The translations under genes and the position numbers were made by a program. 64,000 nt of DNA from Bradyrhizobium sp. BRP22 (GTDB lineage Bacteria; Pseudomonadota; Alphaproteobacteria; Rhizobiales; Xanthobacteraceae), in the NCBI RefSeq assembly GCF_020194175.1, contig NZ_JADYVX010000038.1, positions 1 to 64,000 of the forward strand, read 5' to 3'. The notes beneath the pieces are model-generated. The model was not told where the DNA came from and ran no database searches. It was given only the letters and a program-made list of their open reading frames with translations. Of this stretch, positions 44,531 through 52,809 are shown in pieces. Positions within the stretch are counted from its first letter, which is position 1, and every line of letters begins with the position of its first letter.

Positions 44531-44983
44531 CTACGCCGGAGGCGGCGGCAGGAAGTGGATGTTGTACTCGGCGGCGAGCCGGACCACGTCATCAGGATTC
44601 TGTTCCCGCATGTTGTGGATCGCCCAGAACAGGTCATAGAGCCGGCGCGTCGGCGACACCCAGAACAGCGTCTTCGCGGCCTGCTGCGACTTGTTGAAGA
44701 TGCCGTGCGGCCTGCCCATCGGCAGGCGCACGAGATCGCCAGGCGTTGCCGATTCATCGGCGCCATCGAGCATGAAGTCGAGCTTGCCTTCGAGGATATA
44801 GAGATATTCGTCCTGGTCGGGATGGATGTGCGGCGGCACGAAGGTGCCGGGCGGAAATGTCGCATGCCAGGAGAACGAGTGCTCGGTGCGGTTCTTCGGC
44901 ACATAGGTCTGGCCGAGGATGTTCCAGGTGATGCCCTGGATGCCCTCATTGGCGCGGGTGATGCCTGCGATCTCGTCGTTCAT
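44531..44983 (-). CDS. Single-domain cupin protein
   Basis: 150 residues with the cupin motifs PPHIHPDQDEYLYILEG (G-x5-H-x-H-x-E form) and MGRPHGIFN, giving a metal site of three His and a Glu. The start at 44983 has GAGGGAG upstream. The family ranges from dioxygenases and isomerases to binding proteins. Beside aromatic-catabolic genes a ring-cleavage or isomerase role is possible but unproved. It is co-directional with the binding-protein gene (28-base gap). Confidence 0.82.
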   Translation of the reverse strand: MNDEIAGITRANEGIQGITWNILGQTYVPKNRTEHSFSWHATFPPGTFVPPHIHPDQDEYLYILEGKLDFMLDGADESATPGDLVRLPMGRPHGIFNKSQQAAKTLFWVSPTRRLYDLFWAIHNMREQNPDDVVRLAAEYNIHFLPPPPA

Positions 44984-45011
44984 TGGTCCACTCCCTCGCT
45001 TATTTGCTCGT

Positions 45012-46178
45012 TTACTTGGCCGAGCAGTCCTTGGCGTAGCGGTCGCCGTAATTCTCGAACACTTTCTGCACGATCTCGGTCTGGAACTTGCCATCGGGAC
45101 GCTTCGCGACCTGGGTCAGATAGAAGTCCTGGACCGGATAGCCGTTGGTGTTGAACTTGAAAGTGCCGCGAAGCGAAACGAAATCGGCCTTCTTCAGCGC
45201 CGCCGCGACCGCCGCTTTCTTGGAGAGATCGCCGTTGACCGCCTTCACCGCGCTGTCGATCAGCAGTGCCGCGTCATAAGCCTGCATGGCGTAGGTGCCG
45301 GGCACGCTCTTGTAGGCGGCTTCATAGGCAGCCACGAATTTCTTGTTCTGGGGATTGTCGAGGTTGGGCGCCCAGTTGGCGCCGCCGAACATGCCGACCG
45401 CCGCATCCTGCTGCGCCGGCAGCGTCGATTCATCGACCGTGAAGGCGGAAAGAACGGGCACGGTCGCGCCGGCCTGCTTGTATTGCTTCACCAGATTGAC
45501 GCCCATGCCGCCCGGCATGAAGGTGAACAGCGCATCCGGCTTCAGCGAGGCGATCTTGGTCAGCTCGGGCTGGAAATCCAGCGTATTGAGCGGCGTGTAG
45601 GATTCATCGACGATCTCACCCTTGTAGTCTAGCTTGAAGCCAGCGACCGAATCGCGGCCGGCCTGGTAGTTCGGCACCAGGAGATAGACGCGCTTGTACC
45701 CGCGATCCTGCGCGACCTTGCCGAGGATCTCGTGCACCTGGTCGTTCTGGTACGAGGTCACATAGAAGAACGGGTTGCATTCCTTGCCGGCGTAGCTCGA
45801 AGGACCGGCGTTGGGCGAGATCAGGAAGGTCTTGTTCTCGGTGACGGGGCGATGGATCGCCTGCAGGATGTTGGAGAAGATCGGCCCGACCACGAAATCG
45901 ACCTTGTCGCGTTCCAGCAGCCCGCGCACCTTGGTCACCGCGCCATCCGGCTTGAGCTCGTCGTCGACATTGATGACCTCGACATCGCGGCCTGCCATCT
46001 TGCCGCCGATATCCTTGATCGCCAGCGCGAAACCGTCGCGCACCTGCTGGCCCAGCGCGGCGGCCGGTCCCGACGTCGTCACGATCACGCCGATCTTGAT
46101 CTTCTCCTGCGCCAGCGCAGGTACGGCAGCAAATCCGAACAATGCCGCCAATCCTGCCAACTTCAATGCCTGATTCAT
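45012..46178 (-). CDS. ABC transporter periplasmic binding protein, branched-chain/aromatic type
   Basis: 388 residues with a signal peptide (LAGLAALFGFAAVPALAQ) and a Peripla_BP_6 domain starting IKIGVIVTTSGPAAALGQQ and containing NADLKPDG-like and DFVVGPIFSNILQAIH segments. This group binds aromatic acids or amino acids. No permease or ATPase accompanies it, so it probably feeds the LivHMGF set at 51.9-55.2 kb. The start at 46178 lies next to a promoter region with two MarR-type sites, divergent from the MarR gene. Confidence 0.87.
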   Translation of the reverse strand: MNQALKLAGLAALFGFAAVPALAQEKIKIGVIVTTSGPAAALGQQVRDGFALAIKDIGGKMAGRDVEVINVDDELKPDGAVTKVRGLLERDKVDFVVGPIFSNILQAIHRPVTENKTFLISPNAGPSSYAGKECNPFFYVTSYQNDQVHEILGKVAQDRGYKRVYLLVPNYQAGRDSVAGFKLDYKGEIVDESYTPLNTLDFQPELTKIASLKPDALFTFMPGGMGVNLVKQYKQAGATVPVLSAFTVDESTLPAQQDAAVGMFGGANWAPNLDNPQNKKFVAAYEAAYKSVPGTYAMQAYDAALLIDSAVKAVNGDLSKKAAVAAALKKADFVSLRGTFKFNTNGYPVQDFYLTQVAKRPDGKFQTEIVQKVFENYGDRYAKDCSAK

Positions 46179-46305
46179 GGTCTCTCCTCGCGCCAACAAG
46201 ATCAAAACCTTCGCGCCATAGCTTATTCTGATGACGGCAAGCGCCGCAAGCCAATGCCACGCGACGTCTCGTCCATCCGCCGGCGCGCATGCAAGCGTCG
46301 CGCCA

Positions 46306-46327
46306 AATTGCTTGAAGCTTAAAGAAA
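46306..46327. promoter_or_regulatory. MarR-type operator, site C
   Basis: AATTGCTTGAAGCTTAAAG matches the element of sites A and B (AATT, three bases, T-rich, AAG, two or three bases, AAA). It lies between the divergent binding-protein and MarR genes, with its start 74 bases from that of site D (about seven helical turns). Confidence 0.45.
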
Positions 46328-46379
46328 TTCCGAATAGCGTAGCATGGTGCATCGGCCATTTGACTTGCGACATGCGACG

Positions 46380-46401
46380 AATTGTTTGAAGGTCAAAACG
46401 A
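46380..46401. promoter_or_regulatory. MarR-type operator, site D
   Basis: AATTGTTTGAAGGTCAAAA, identical to site B (47790-47811) in the first eight bases and sharing AAG and AAAA. It lies 38 bases upstream of the MarR start, consistent with autoregulation. Confidence 0.5.
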
Positions 46402-46439
46402 TCGGCCGTGAATTGGCGCCGCGAAAGGCGTAACTGCCC

Positions 46440-46934
46440 ATGATGCTTGATTCCGAGACAAAAGCCGTCGAACTGCCGGAAGACCACGGCACCGAGCTTC
46501 GGCTCTGGCTTCGGCTTCTGACCTGCACCACGCTGATCGAGGGCGAGGTGCGCAGTCGCCTCCGCGAGCGCTTCGACGTGACGCTGCCGCGCTTCGATCT
46601 GATGGCGCAGCTCGACAAGGCGCCTGACGGCATGACGCTGTCCGATCTGTCCAAGCGGATGATGGTGTCGAACGGCAATGTGACTGGCCTGGTGGAGCGA
46701 CTGGTGGAATCGGGTCATCTTGACCGCCGAACCTCGGACACCGATCGCCGCGTGCAGTTCATCCGCCTGACCAAGCTCGGCCGTGCCGAGTTCCGCAAGA
46801 TGGCGGCCGAGCACGAGACCTGGATCGCCGATATCTTCGGCGACCTCTCGCACAAGGACATCCGCGAATTGATGCGGCTGCTCGCCAAGACCAAGGCCTC
46901 GGCGCAGCGATCGGCCAAGGCGCGGACGCCATGA
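46440..46934 (+). CDS. MarR-family transcriptional regulator
   Basis: 164 residues with a central winged helix (MTLSDLSKRMMVSNGNVTGL recognition region, then RRTSDTDRRVQFIRLTKLG in the wing). MarR repressors of aromatic catabolism usually respond to the aromatic acid or its CoA thioester. Four copies of a common palindromic element in front of the oxygenase, this gene and the CoA ligase make it the probable pathway repressor. Its stop overlaps the start of the hydrolase gene (ATGA). Two adjacent ATGs (46440, 46443) are possible starts. Confidence 0.88.
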   Translation: MMLDSETKAVELPEDHGTELRLWLRLLTCTTLIEGEVRSRLRERFDVTLPRFDLMAQLDKAPDGMTLSDLSKRMMVSNGNVTGLVERLVESGHLDRRTSDTDRRVQFIRLTKLGRAEFRKMAAEHETWIADIFGDLSHKDIRELMRLLAKTKASAQRSAKARTP

Positions 46935-47743
46935 ATGCCGTCGACTATGAGGTTGAATACAACAACCGCGCACGGGTGCCGGAACATCCCGCGCTGATCG
47001 AAGGCTGGGCCAGGGACGCGGCTGCCTATCGCGCGCAGCATGCGCCGCGCCGCATGGCCTACGGTCCCGGCAATCGCCACACTATCGATGTCTTTGAGCG
47101 CGGCGAGGGGCCGCTCGTCGTCTTCATCCACGGCGGCTATTGGCAGGCGCTCGACGGTTCCTTCTTCAGCCATTGCGCGCGGGGGCTCAACGCCCACGGC
47201 ATCAGCGTGGCTGTACCGAGTTACGATCTCTGCCCCGCCGTCACCATTGCCGACATCATCGGCCAGATGCGCGATGCGTCACGCGAATTGGCGCGGCTTG
47301 GCCGATCGCTGGTGATGAGCGGCCATTCGGCGGGCGGGCATCTCGCCGCCTGCATGCTGGCGACCGATTGGTCGGCGTTCGATGCGTCGCTGCCGAAACC
47401 GCGGGTCACATCAGCCTATGCGATCTCGGGCCTGTTCGAACTCGGTCCGCTGGTCGAAACCTCGATCAACAAGGCGTTGCATCTGGATGCCGCATCGGCC
47501 AGGGCCACAAGTCCGCTGTTCTGGCAGCCGCCGGCCGGAGCGGCGATGGATGCGGTGGTCGGCGAAACCGAAAGCGCCGAATATCATCGGCAGAGCCGCG
47601 CCATCGTCGAACAATGGGGCGCAGCCGGCGTTGCCACCCGCTTTGGCGTCATCGCCGCTGCCAATCATTTCACCGCGATCGCGCCGCTCGCCGATCCTGA
47701 CTCGGCGATGGTCGCGCGGCTGCGCGAATTGGCGCAGGGCTGA
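46931..47743 (+). CDS. Alpha/beta hydrolase, kynurenine-formamidase-like
   Basis: 270 residues. It has HGGYW at residues 67-71 (oxyanion motif of arylformamidases), the nucleophile elbow GHSAGG with Ser133, and a late His in ANHFTAIAP. The N-terminal EVEYNNRARVPEHP resembles formamidase family members. It would release anthranilate or kynurenine from an N-formyl derivative, feeding 2-aminobenzoate to the CoA ligase encoded next. It is translationally coupled to the MarR gene. General esterase activity remains possible. Confidence 0.8.
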   Translation: MNAVDYEVEYNNRARVPEHPALIEGWARDAAAYRAQHAPRRMAYGPGNRHTIDVFERGEGPLVVFIHGGYWQALDGSFFSHCARGLNAHGISVAVPSYDLCPAVTIADIIGQMRDASRELARLGRSLVMSGHSAGGHLAACMLATDWSAFDASLPKPRVTSAYAISGLFELGPLVETSINKALHLDAASARATSPLFWQPPAGAAMDAVVGETESAEYHRQSRAIVEQWGAAGVATRFGVIAAANHFTAIAPLADPDSAMVARLRELAQG

Positions 47744-47781
47744 ATTCTCCTCACGTTCCGGCGAACCGCGAAAATCGGCCC

Positions 47782-47811
47782 TTGCGCGGAATTGTTTTAA
47801 GTATAAAATTG
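47782..47811 (+). promoter_or_regulatory. Promoter with MarR-type operator (site B) for the CoA ligase
   Basis: TTGCGC (47782-47787) and TAAAAT (47804-47809), 16 bases apart, can serve as -35 and -10. The operator AATTGTTTTAAGTATAAAAT lies between and over them, as at site A. The match to site A is 18 of 22 bases. Confidence 0.6.
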
Positions 47812-47885
47812 TTGCCGGGTACGCTGCCGGGCGTCCGCGATGCGTGATCGTGAGCATTCTTGCTGGAAAGCGAGGGGCGATGGAT

Positions 47886-49529
47886 ATGGCAGTTCTTGCA
47901 CCGAAGCTGGGCCCTTCCGCCCATGTCGACACGTTCACGCGCGACAATCTCCCGCCGTTTCATCAATGGCCGGACCTGCTGCTCGACCGGCCGGAATTTC
48001 AATATCCCGATTATCTCAACGCCGCGGTCGAACTGACCGACCGCATGGTCGAGAAGGGTTTTGGCGACCGCATCGCGCTGATCGGCAATGGCCGCCAGCG
48101 CACCTACAAGGAGCTGACCGACTGGTCGAACCGCCTTGCGCATGCGCTCGTCGAAAACTATGGCGTCAAGCCTGGCAACCGTGTGCTGATCCGCTCCGGC
48201 AATAATCCGGCCTTCGTTGCCGCCTGGCTTGCCGCGACCAAGGCCGGCGCCGTCGTCGTCAACACCATGCCGATGCTGCGCGCCGGCGAACTGGCGAAGA
48301 TCGTCGACAAGGCGCAAATCTCGCTGGCGCTGACCGACAGCCGCATCGCCGACGAACTCGTCGCCTGTGCCAAGACCAGCAAATTCCTCAAGCAGGTCGT
48401 CAATTTCGACGGCACGCAGAACCATGACGCCGAGCTCGATCGCGTCGCGCTGAGCAAGCCGGTACGGTTCGAGGCGGTGAAGACCGGCCGCGACGACGTT
48501 GCGCTCTTGGGCTTCACATCGGGCACGACCGGTGAGCCGAAGGCGACGATGCATTTCCACCGCGATCTCCTGATCATCGCGGACGGTTATGCGAAGGAAG
48601 TGCTTGATGTCACCGAGAACGACGTCTTCGTGGGGTCGCCGCCGCTCGCCTTTACGTTTGGCCTTGGCGGGCTCGCGATCTTTCCGTTGCGCTTCGGCGC
48701 CACCGCGACGCTCTTGGAAAACGCCGCGCCAAGCCAGATGGTCGAGATCATCGAGACCTACAAGGCCACGATCTGTTTCACCGCGCCGACCGCTTATCGG
48801 GCGATGATGGCCGCGATGGACAACGGAGCCGACCTGTCGTCGCTGCGTCTTGCCATTTCCGCCGGCGAGACGCTGCCGGCGCCGGTGTTCGAGAGCTGGA
48901 CCAGGAAGACCGGCAAGCCGATCCTCGACGGCATCGGCAGCACCGAGATCCTGCACATCTTCATCACCAACCGGATCGGCGACGCCGTGGCCGGGACAAC
49001 GGGGCATCCGGTCTCAGGCTATGAGGCCAAGATCGTCGATGACGATATGAACGAGTTGCCGCCCGGAATGGTCGGCAAGCTCGCGGTGCGCGGCCCGACC
49101 GGCTGTCGGTATCTCGCGGACCCGCGCCAGACCAAATATGTGCGCGACGGCTGGAACCTGACCGGCGACGCGTTCGTGCGCGACAAGAATGGCCGGCTCT
49201 CCTTCGTCGCCCGCGCCGACGACATGATCGTCTCTGCCGGCTACAACATCGCGGGCCCCGAGGTCGAGGCCGCGCTGCTGACGCATCCTGATGTGGCCGA
49301 GTGTGCGGTGGTCGGGCAGGCCGATGAGGAACGCGGGCAGATCGTCTCGGCCTATGTCGTGCTGAAGCAAGGCTGCCGCTCCGACGATTTGCAGGTCAAG
49401 CTCCTGCAAGACCACGTCAAGGCCACGATCGCACCGTACAAATATCCGCGCGCCATCAGCTTCGTCGACGCGCTGCCGAAGACCCAGACCGGCAAGGTCC
49501 AGCGCTTCAAATTGCGCGAAGCGAGCTGA
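47886..49529 (+). CDS. Benzoate/2-aminobenzoate-type CoA ligase
   Basis: 547 residues, adenylate-forming enzyme. It has the P-loop LGFTSGTTGEPKATMHFHRD, then GIGSTEILHIF, LTGDAF and the C-terminal catalytic Lys in KTQTGKVQRFKLRE. The N-terminus and the GSTE-HIF motif follow the benzoate-CoA ligase family. With the 2-aminobenzoyl-CoA-type oxygenase in the same regulon, 2-aminobenzoate is the best guess as substrate. ATG 47886 is eight bases from AGGGG. ATG 47880 is only two bases away and thus less likely. Its promoter carries operator site B. Confidence 0.88.
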   Translation: MAVLAPKLGPSAHVDTFTRDNLPPFHQWPDLLLDRPEFQYPDYLNAAVELTDRMVEKGFGDRIALIGNGRQRTYKELTDWSNRLAHALVENYGVKPGNRVLIRSGNNPAFVAAWLAATKAGAVVVNTMPMLRAGELAKIVDKAQISLALTDSRIADELVACAKTSKFLKQVVNFDGTQNHDAELDRVALSKPVRFEAVKTGRDDVALLGFTSGTTGEPKATMHFHRDLLIIADGYAKEVLDVTENDVFVGSPPLAFTFGLGGLAIFPLRFGATATLLENAAPSQMVEIIETYKATICFTAPTAYRAMMAAMDNGADLSSLRLAISAGETLPAPVFESWTRKTGKPILDGIGSTEILHIFITNRIGDAVAGTTGHPVSGYEAKIVDDDMNELPPGMVGKLAVRGPTGCRYLADPRQTKYVRDGWNLTGDAFVRDKNGRLSFVARADDMIVSAGYNIAGPEVEAALLTHPDVAECAVVGQADEERGQIVSAYVVLKQGCRSDDLQVKLLQDHVKATIAPYKYPRAISFVDALPKTQTGKVQRFKLREAS

Positions 49530-49539
49530 CCTCAGGCAA

Positions 49540-50442
49540 TCAGTCCTGCTCCTCCCGCATCCGCCCGATCAGGAGGTCGGCGACCAATCGGCAGGAGGGC
49601 GACATGTTGCGGCTCGCCAGCCGGACCAAGGTGACCTGCGTTGCCTCCAGCCGCTTGTCGCGCAGCGGCACGGCGACGAGCAGGCCGGCCGCCAGCGCCG
49701 GTACCGCCGCGACGCGCGGCAGGAAGGTGGCGAGATCGGTGCGGGCGGCAAGCGTCTGGGCGAAGGCGAGCGAGTTGGTCTCGTTGCAGACCTCGAGCCT
49801 GACCTTGGCCTGGGCGCAGGCGCGATCGACTTCCTGGCGGATGCCGAAGGATGGATCGGGGACCACGACGCGTAGCCCTGCGAGTTCCTTCACCGTGCAG
49901 CTCGCCTTGTTCGCCAGCGGATGGCGCGGCGAGACGATCAGGCACAGCGACTGCCGCATCCGCCCGAGCTCGATCAGGTCGCTGCGCGGCGCGCGGCCGA
50001 ACACGAAGCCGAGATCGACATCGCTGTGGCCGACCTTCTCGGCCACGTCGCGCGAGCCCACCATCGTCATCGAGATCGAAATGCCCGGATAATCGCCGGC
50101 AAGGTCGACGGCGAAATTCGACAGGAAGCTCATCAGCATGCCCTCGACGGTGGCGATCCGGACCTGCCCACGCCGTGAGCTGTCGAATTCCTGAACCTTG
50201 ACGCGGATGCCGTCGAGCTGGTTGCGGTTCTCCACCGCGTAGCGGTAGAGCAGGTGGCCGGCGCCGGTTAGTTGCATGCCGCGCGGTCCGCGTTCGAACA
50301 GTTTCGCCGAAAGCTCCTCCTCGATCGCCTGCATCTGGCGGCTGATGGCGCTCGGCGCGATCCGCAGCGAAGCCGCCGCCTGCTTGATCGAGCCGCATTC
50401 GGTGACCTCGCGGAAATAGCGGATGGCGGCTGACTCGATCAT
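49540..50442 (-). CDS. LysR-family transcriptional regulator
   Basis: 300 residues. N-terminal winged helix (YFREVTECGSIKQAAASLRI, then APSAISRQMQAIEEEL), linker helix, and a substrate-binding domain from residue 92 (GQVRIATVEGMLMSF). It is divergent from the second binding-protein gene, whose promoter holds a repeated TTATTCGA element, so it probably activates the transporter operon in response to the imported acid. It converges with the CoA ligase (10-base gap). Confidence 0.9.
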   Translation of the reverse strand: MIESAAIRYFREVTECGSIKQAAASLRIAPSAISRQMQAIEEELSAKLFERGPRGMQLTGAGHLLYRYAVENRNQLDGIRVKVQEFDSSRRGQVRIATVEGMLMSFLSNFAVDLAGDYPGISISMTMVGSRDVAEKVGHSDVDLGFVFGRAPRSDLIELGRMRQSLCLIVSPRHPLANKASCTVKELAGLRVVVPDPSFGIRQEVDRACAQAKVRLEVCNETNSLAFAQTLAARTDLATFLPRVAAVPALAAGLLVAVPLRDKRLEATQVTLVRLASRNMSPSCRLVADLLIGRMREEQD

Positions 50443-50504
50443 GCGGCTTGGTCCTCCTGTCCCGGCCTGCCCAACAAGGCGGCAGGTCCTGACCAGGGTT
50501 CTAA

Positions 50505-50545
50505 TTATTCGATCTCAGACCTCTAATTTCAATGCTTTTATTCGA
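50505..50545. promoter_or_regulatory. Candidate LysR site: TTATTCGA direct repeat
   Basis: TTATTCGA occurs at 50505-50512 and 50538-50545, 33 bases apart (three helical turns), in an AT-rich part of the LysR/transporter divergent promoter. The spacing suits two contacts by a LysR tetramer on one DNA face. Confidence 0.35.
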
Positions 50546-50603
50546 ATGCGGGATTTGCCATCATTTTTGTGTTTCAGTCTCTGGCCGCCATGGAGAAAAT
50601 TCT

Positions 50604-51821
50604 ATGAGTAAGTCTTGGGTCGCTCGTTACGCGCATCTTGCAGCCCCGCTATGGGCGGTGGTCGGCTGCGGGGCGCTGGCCTCTAACGCGTCGGCCGAAG
50701 ATGTCATCCGCTTCGGCGCCCCGCTGCCGATCACCGGCCCGCTCGCGCCTGAGGCGGTCAAGCAGCAGCAGGGCTACGACCTCTGGGCCGAGGAGGCGAA
50801 CAAGGCCGGCGGCATTTCCGTCGGCGGCAAGAAATACAAGGTCGAGATCGTCTACGCCGACTATCAGTCGAACACGCCGCGGGCGGTGCAGGCGACCGAG
50901 CAGATGATCACCCAGGGCAATGTTAACTTCATGTTCGGCGCCTTCGGCTCCGGTGCGGCCAAGGCGGCCTCCACCGTGTCCGAGAAGTACAAGGTGCCGA
51001 CGCTGGCGGCGACCGCGTCCTCGGTCCAGGTCTATGACCAGGGCTACAAATACCTGTTCGGCACCTTCACGCCGAACGACACGCTGACGACGCCGCTGAC
51101 CCAGATCATCAAGGCCAAGGTGCCCGAGGTGAAGAAGGTCGCAATCCTCGCGCGCAACGATCTGTTCCCGCTGGCGATCGCGCAGGAAATGGAGAAGTCG
51201 GCCAAGGCGAGCGGCTTCGAGGTCGTCTATTTCGAGAAATATGCGATCGGCACGCTCGATCACTCCGCGGCGCTGTCGCAGATCAAGTCGCTCGCGCCGC
51301 AATGGGTCTTCATCACCGGCTACATCAACGACCTGCTGCTCGTGCGCAAGCAGATGGTTGACCAGGAGATGAAGGCGCCGGTCGTCACCATGATCGCCGG
51401 ACCCGCCTACCAGGAATTCATCGAATCGGGCGGCCCGACCGCCGAGAACATCACCAGCGCCTCCTGGTGGCATCCGGCCGAGCGGTATGAGGGCAAGGAC
51501 ATCTTCGGCTCGACCGAGAATTTCGTGAAGCTGTTCAAGGCGAAGTACAAGAGCGAGCCGGACTACGGCCAGGCTTCCGCGGCTCTGTGCGGCGCGCTGT
51601 TCCAGATGGCGATCGAAAAGGCCGGCTCGCTTGATCGCGACAAGGTGCGCGATGAACTCGCCAAGCTCGACGTCGTGACCTTCTTCGGCCCGGTGAAGTT
51701 CGGCCCCAACGGCCAGATCAACTCGCTCGATCCGCCCGTCTTCCAGATCCAGGGCGCCAAACCCGTGGTGTTGTTCCCTGATGCCATCAAGCAGGGCGAT
51801 CTCAAGGTCGGCGTCAACTGA
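50604..51821 (+). CDS. ABC transporter periplasmic binding protein (LivK-like)
   Basis: 405 residues with a signal peptide (LAAPLWAVVGCGALASNASA). The Peripla_BP_6 domain begins IRFGAPLPITGPLAPEAVKQ, followed by YKVEIVYADYQSNTPRAVQA. The start at 50604 has GGAGA upstream. It is first in the transporter operon, and a repeat of 80 bases separates it from the permease gene. The ligand is probably an aromatic or amino acid related to the neighbouring catabolic genes. Confidence 0.9.
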   Translation: MSKSWVARYAHLAAPLWAVVGCGALASNASAEDVIRFGAPLPITGPLAPEAVKQQQGYDLWAEEANKAGGISVGGKKYKVEIVYADYQSNTPRAVQATEQMITQGNVNFMFGAFGSGAAKAASTVSEKYKVPTLAATASSVQVYDQGYKYLFGTFTPNDTLTTPLTQIIKAKVPEVKKVAILARNDLFPLAIAQEMEKSAKASGFEVVYFEKYAIGTLDHSAALSQIKSLAPQWVFITGYINDLLLVRKQMVDQEMKAPVVTMIAGPAYQEFIESGGPTAENITSASWWHPAERYEGKDIFGSTENFVKLFKAKYKSEPDYGQASAALCGALFQMAIEKAGSLDRDKVRDELAKLDVVTFFGPVKFGPNGQINSLDPPVFQIQGAKPVVLFPDAIKQGDLKVGVN

Positions 51822-51830
51822 TGACCACCG

Positions 51831-51911
51831 TCATAGCGAGCGAAGCGAAGCAATCCATGTCGCCACAAGCGGAAAGAATGGATTGCGTCGTCGCTTCGCT
51901 CCTCGCAATGA
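51831..51911. repeat. GCGAAGC-type palindromic repeat between binding protein and permease genes
   Basis: Arms 51831-51858 and 51878-51911 pair over about 28 bases (TCATAGCGAGCGAAGCGAAG against CTTCGCTCCTCGCAATGA). The termini match the 7396-7440 hairpin family. Inserted within an operon, it probably stabilises the upstream mRNA, giving more binding protein than permease. Confidence 0.7.
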
Positions 51912-51942
51912 CGAGCAGCATTGAGCTCAATTAGGCATCTCC

Positions 51943-52809
51943 ATGCACGCAGCCCAGATCCTGGTGAACGCGGTGGTCCTCGGCTGCCTCTATGCCTGCA
52001 TCGCGATCGGCTTTTCGCTGGTCTGGGGCGTGCTGAACGTCATCAACCTGATCCATGGCTCCTTCATCGTGCTCGGCGCCTATCTCGCCTTCGGGCTCTA
52101 CAACGCGCTGCACATCTCGCCCTGGTATTCGGTCGCTGTCGCTGCGCCGCTGTTCTTCGTGCTCGGCTACCTCCTGCAGCGGCTGCTGCTCAACCGCGTG
52201 ATCACGGCCCCCGTGCTGGTCACGTTGACGCTGACCTTCGGGCTCGACCTGATCCTGAACAATGCGATGATCTATTTCTTCAAGGCCGATTACCGCAAGC
52301 TGATGCTGACGCCGTCGCTCGGATCGGTCTCGATCTTCGACGTGGTGGTGCCGGTCGACCGGCTGATCGCGACGGTGTCCGCGTTGGCGCTGACCGGCGT
52401 GCTCTATCTCCTGCTGCGGCGCTCGCGCGTCGGGCGTGCCATTGTCGCGGTGCGGCTCGACCGCGACGCGGCGGTGCTGATGGGCGTTGACGTCAAGTCG
52501 ATCTACGCGATCGCGTTTGGCCTCGGGGCTGCGCTCGCGGGCTGCGCCGGCGTGCTGATGGCGCTGATCTTCCCGATCTCGCCATTGACCTCGTCGGGCT
52601 ATCTCGGAAAGGCCTTCGTGGTCTGCGTGCTCGGCGGTCTCGGCAGCGTCTCGGGCGCGCTTGCAGGCGGCCTGTTGCTGGCGCTGGTCGAGGGGATCGG
52701 CTCGACCTTCTTCGGCCCGGCCCATGCGACCACGCTGTCCTTCATCCTGCTCATCATCTTCCTGATCCTGCGCCCGCAGGGGCTCCTTGGCCGGAAGGGT
52801 TTTGAATGA
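51943..52809 (+). CDS. Branched-chain-type ABC permease (LivH family)
   Basis: 288 residues, about eight membrane helices. The N-terminus GCLYACIAIGFSLVWGVLNVINLIHGSFIVLG is split here by hydrophobic runs, and the LivH signature NLIHG is present. The C-terminal GYLGKAFVVCVLGGLGSVSG loop contacts the ATPase. Inner membrane, forms the translocation pore with the LivM protein. Its stop overlaps the next start. Confidence 0.92.
   Translation: MHAAQILVNAVVLGCLYACIAIGFSLVWGVLNVINLIHGSFIVLGAYLAFGLYNALHISPWYSVAVAAPLFFVLGYLLQRLLLNRVITAPVLVTLTLTFGLDLILNNAMIYFFKADYRKLMLTPSLGSVSIFDVVVPVDRLIATVSALALTGVLYLLLRRSRVGRAIVAVRLDRDAAVLMGVDVKSIYAIAFGLGAALAGCAGVLMALIFPISPLTSSGYLGKAFVVCVLGGLGSVSGALAGGLLLALVEGIGSTFFGPAHATTLSFILLIIFLILRPQGLLGRKGFE

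Noticed and set aside
45012..46973. 653-codon reading of the binding-protein gene starting at 46973
   Set aside because: The signal peptide begins at 46178; the extra part is antisense to the MarR gene.
47382..47885. Extension of the CoA ligase frame about 500 bases upstream
   Set aside because: The extension overlaps the hydrolase gene in another frame and crosses the promoter/operator at 47782-47811; the ligase family starts near 47886.
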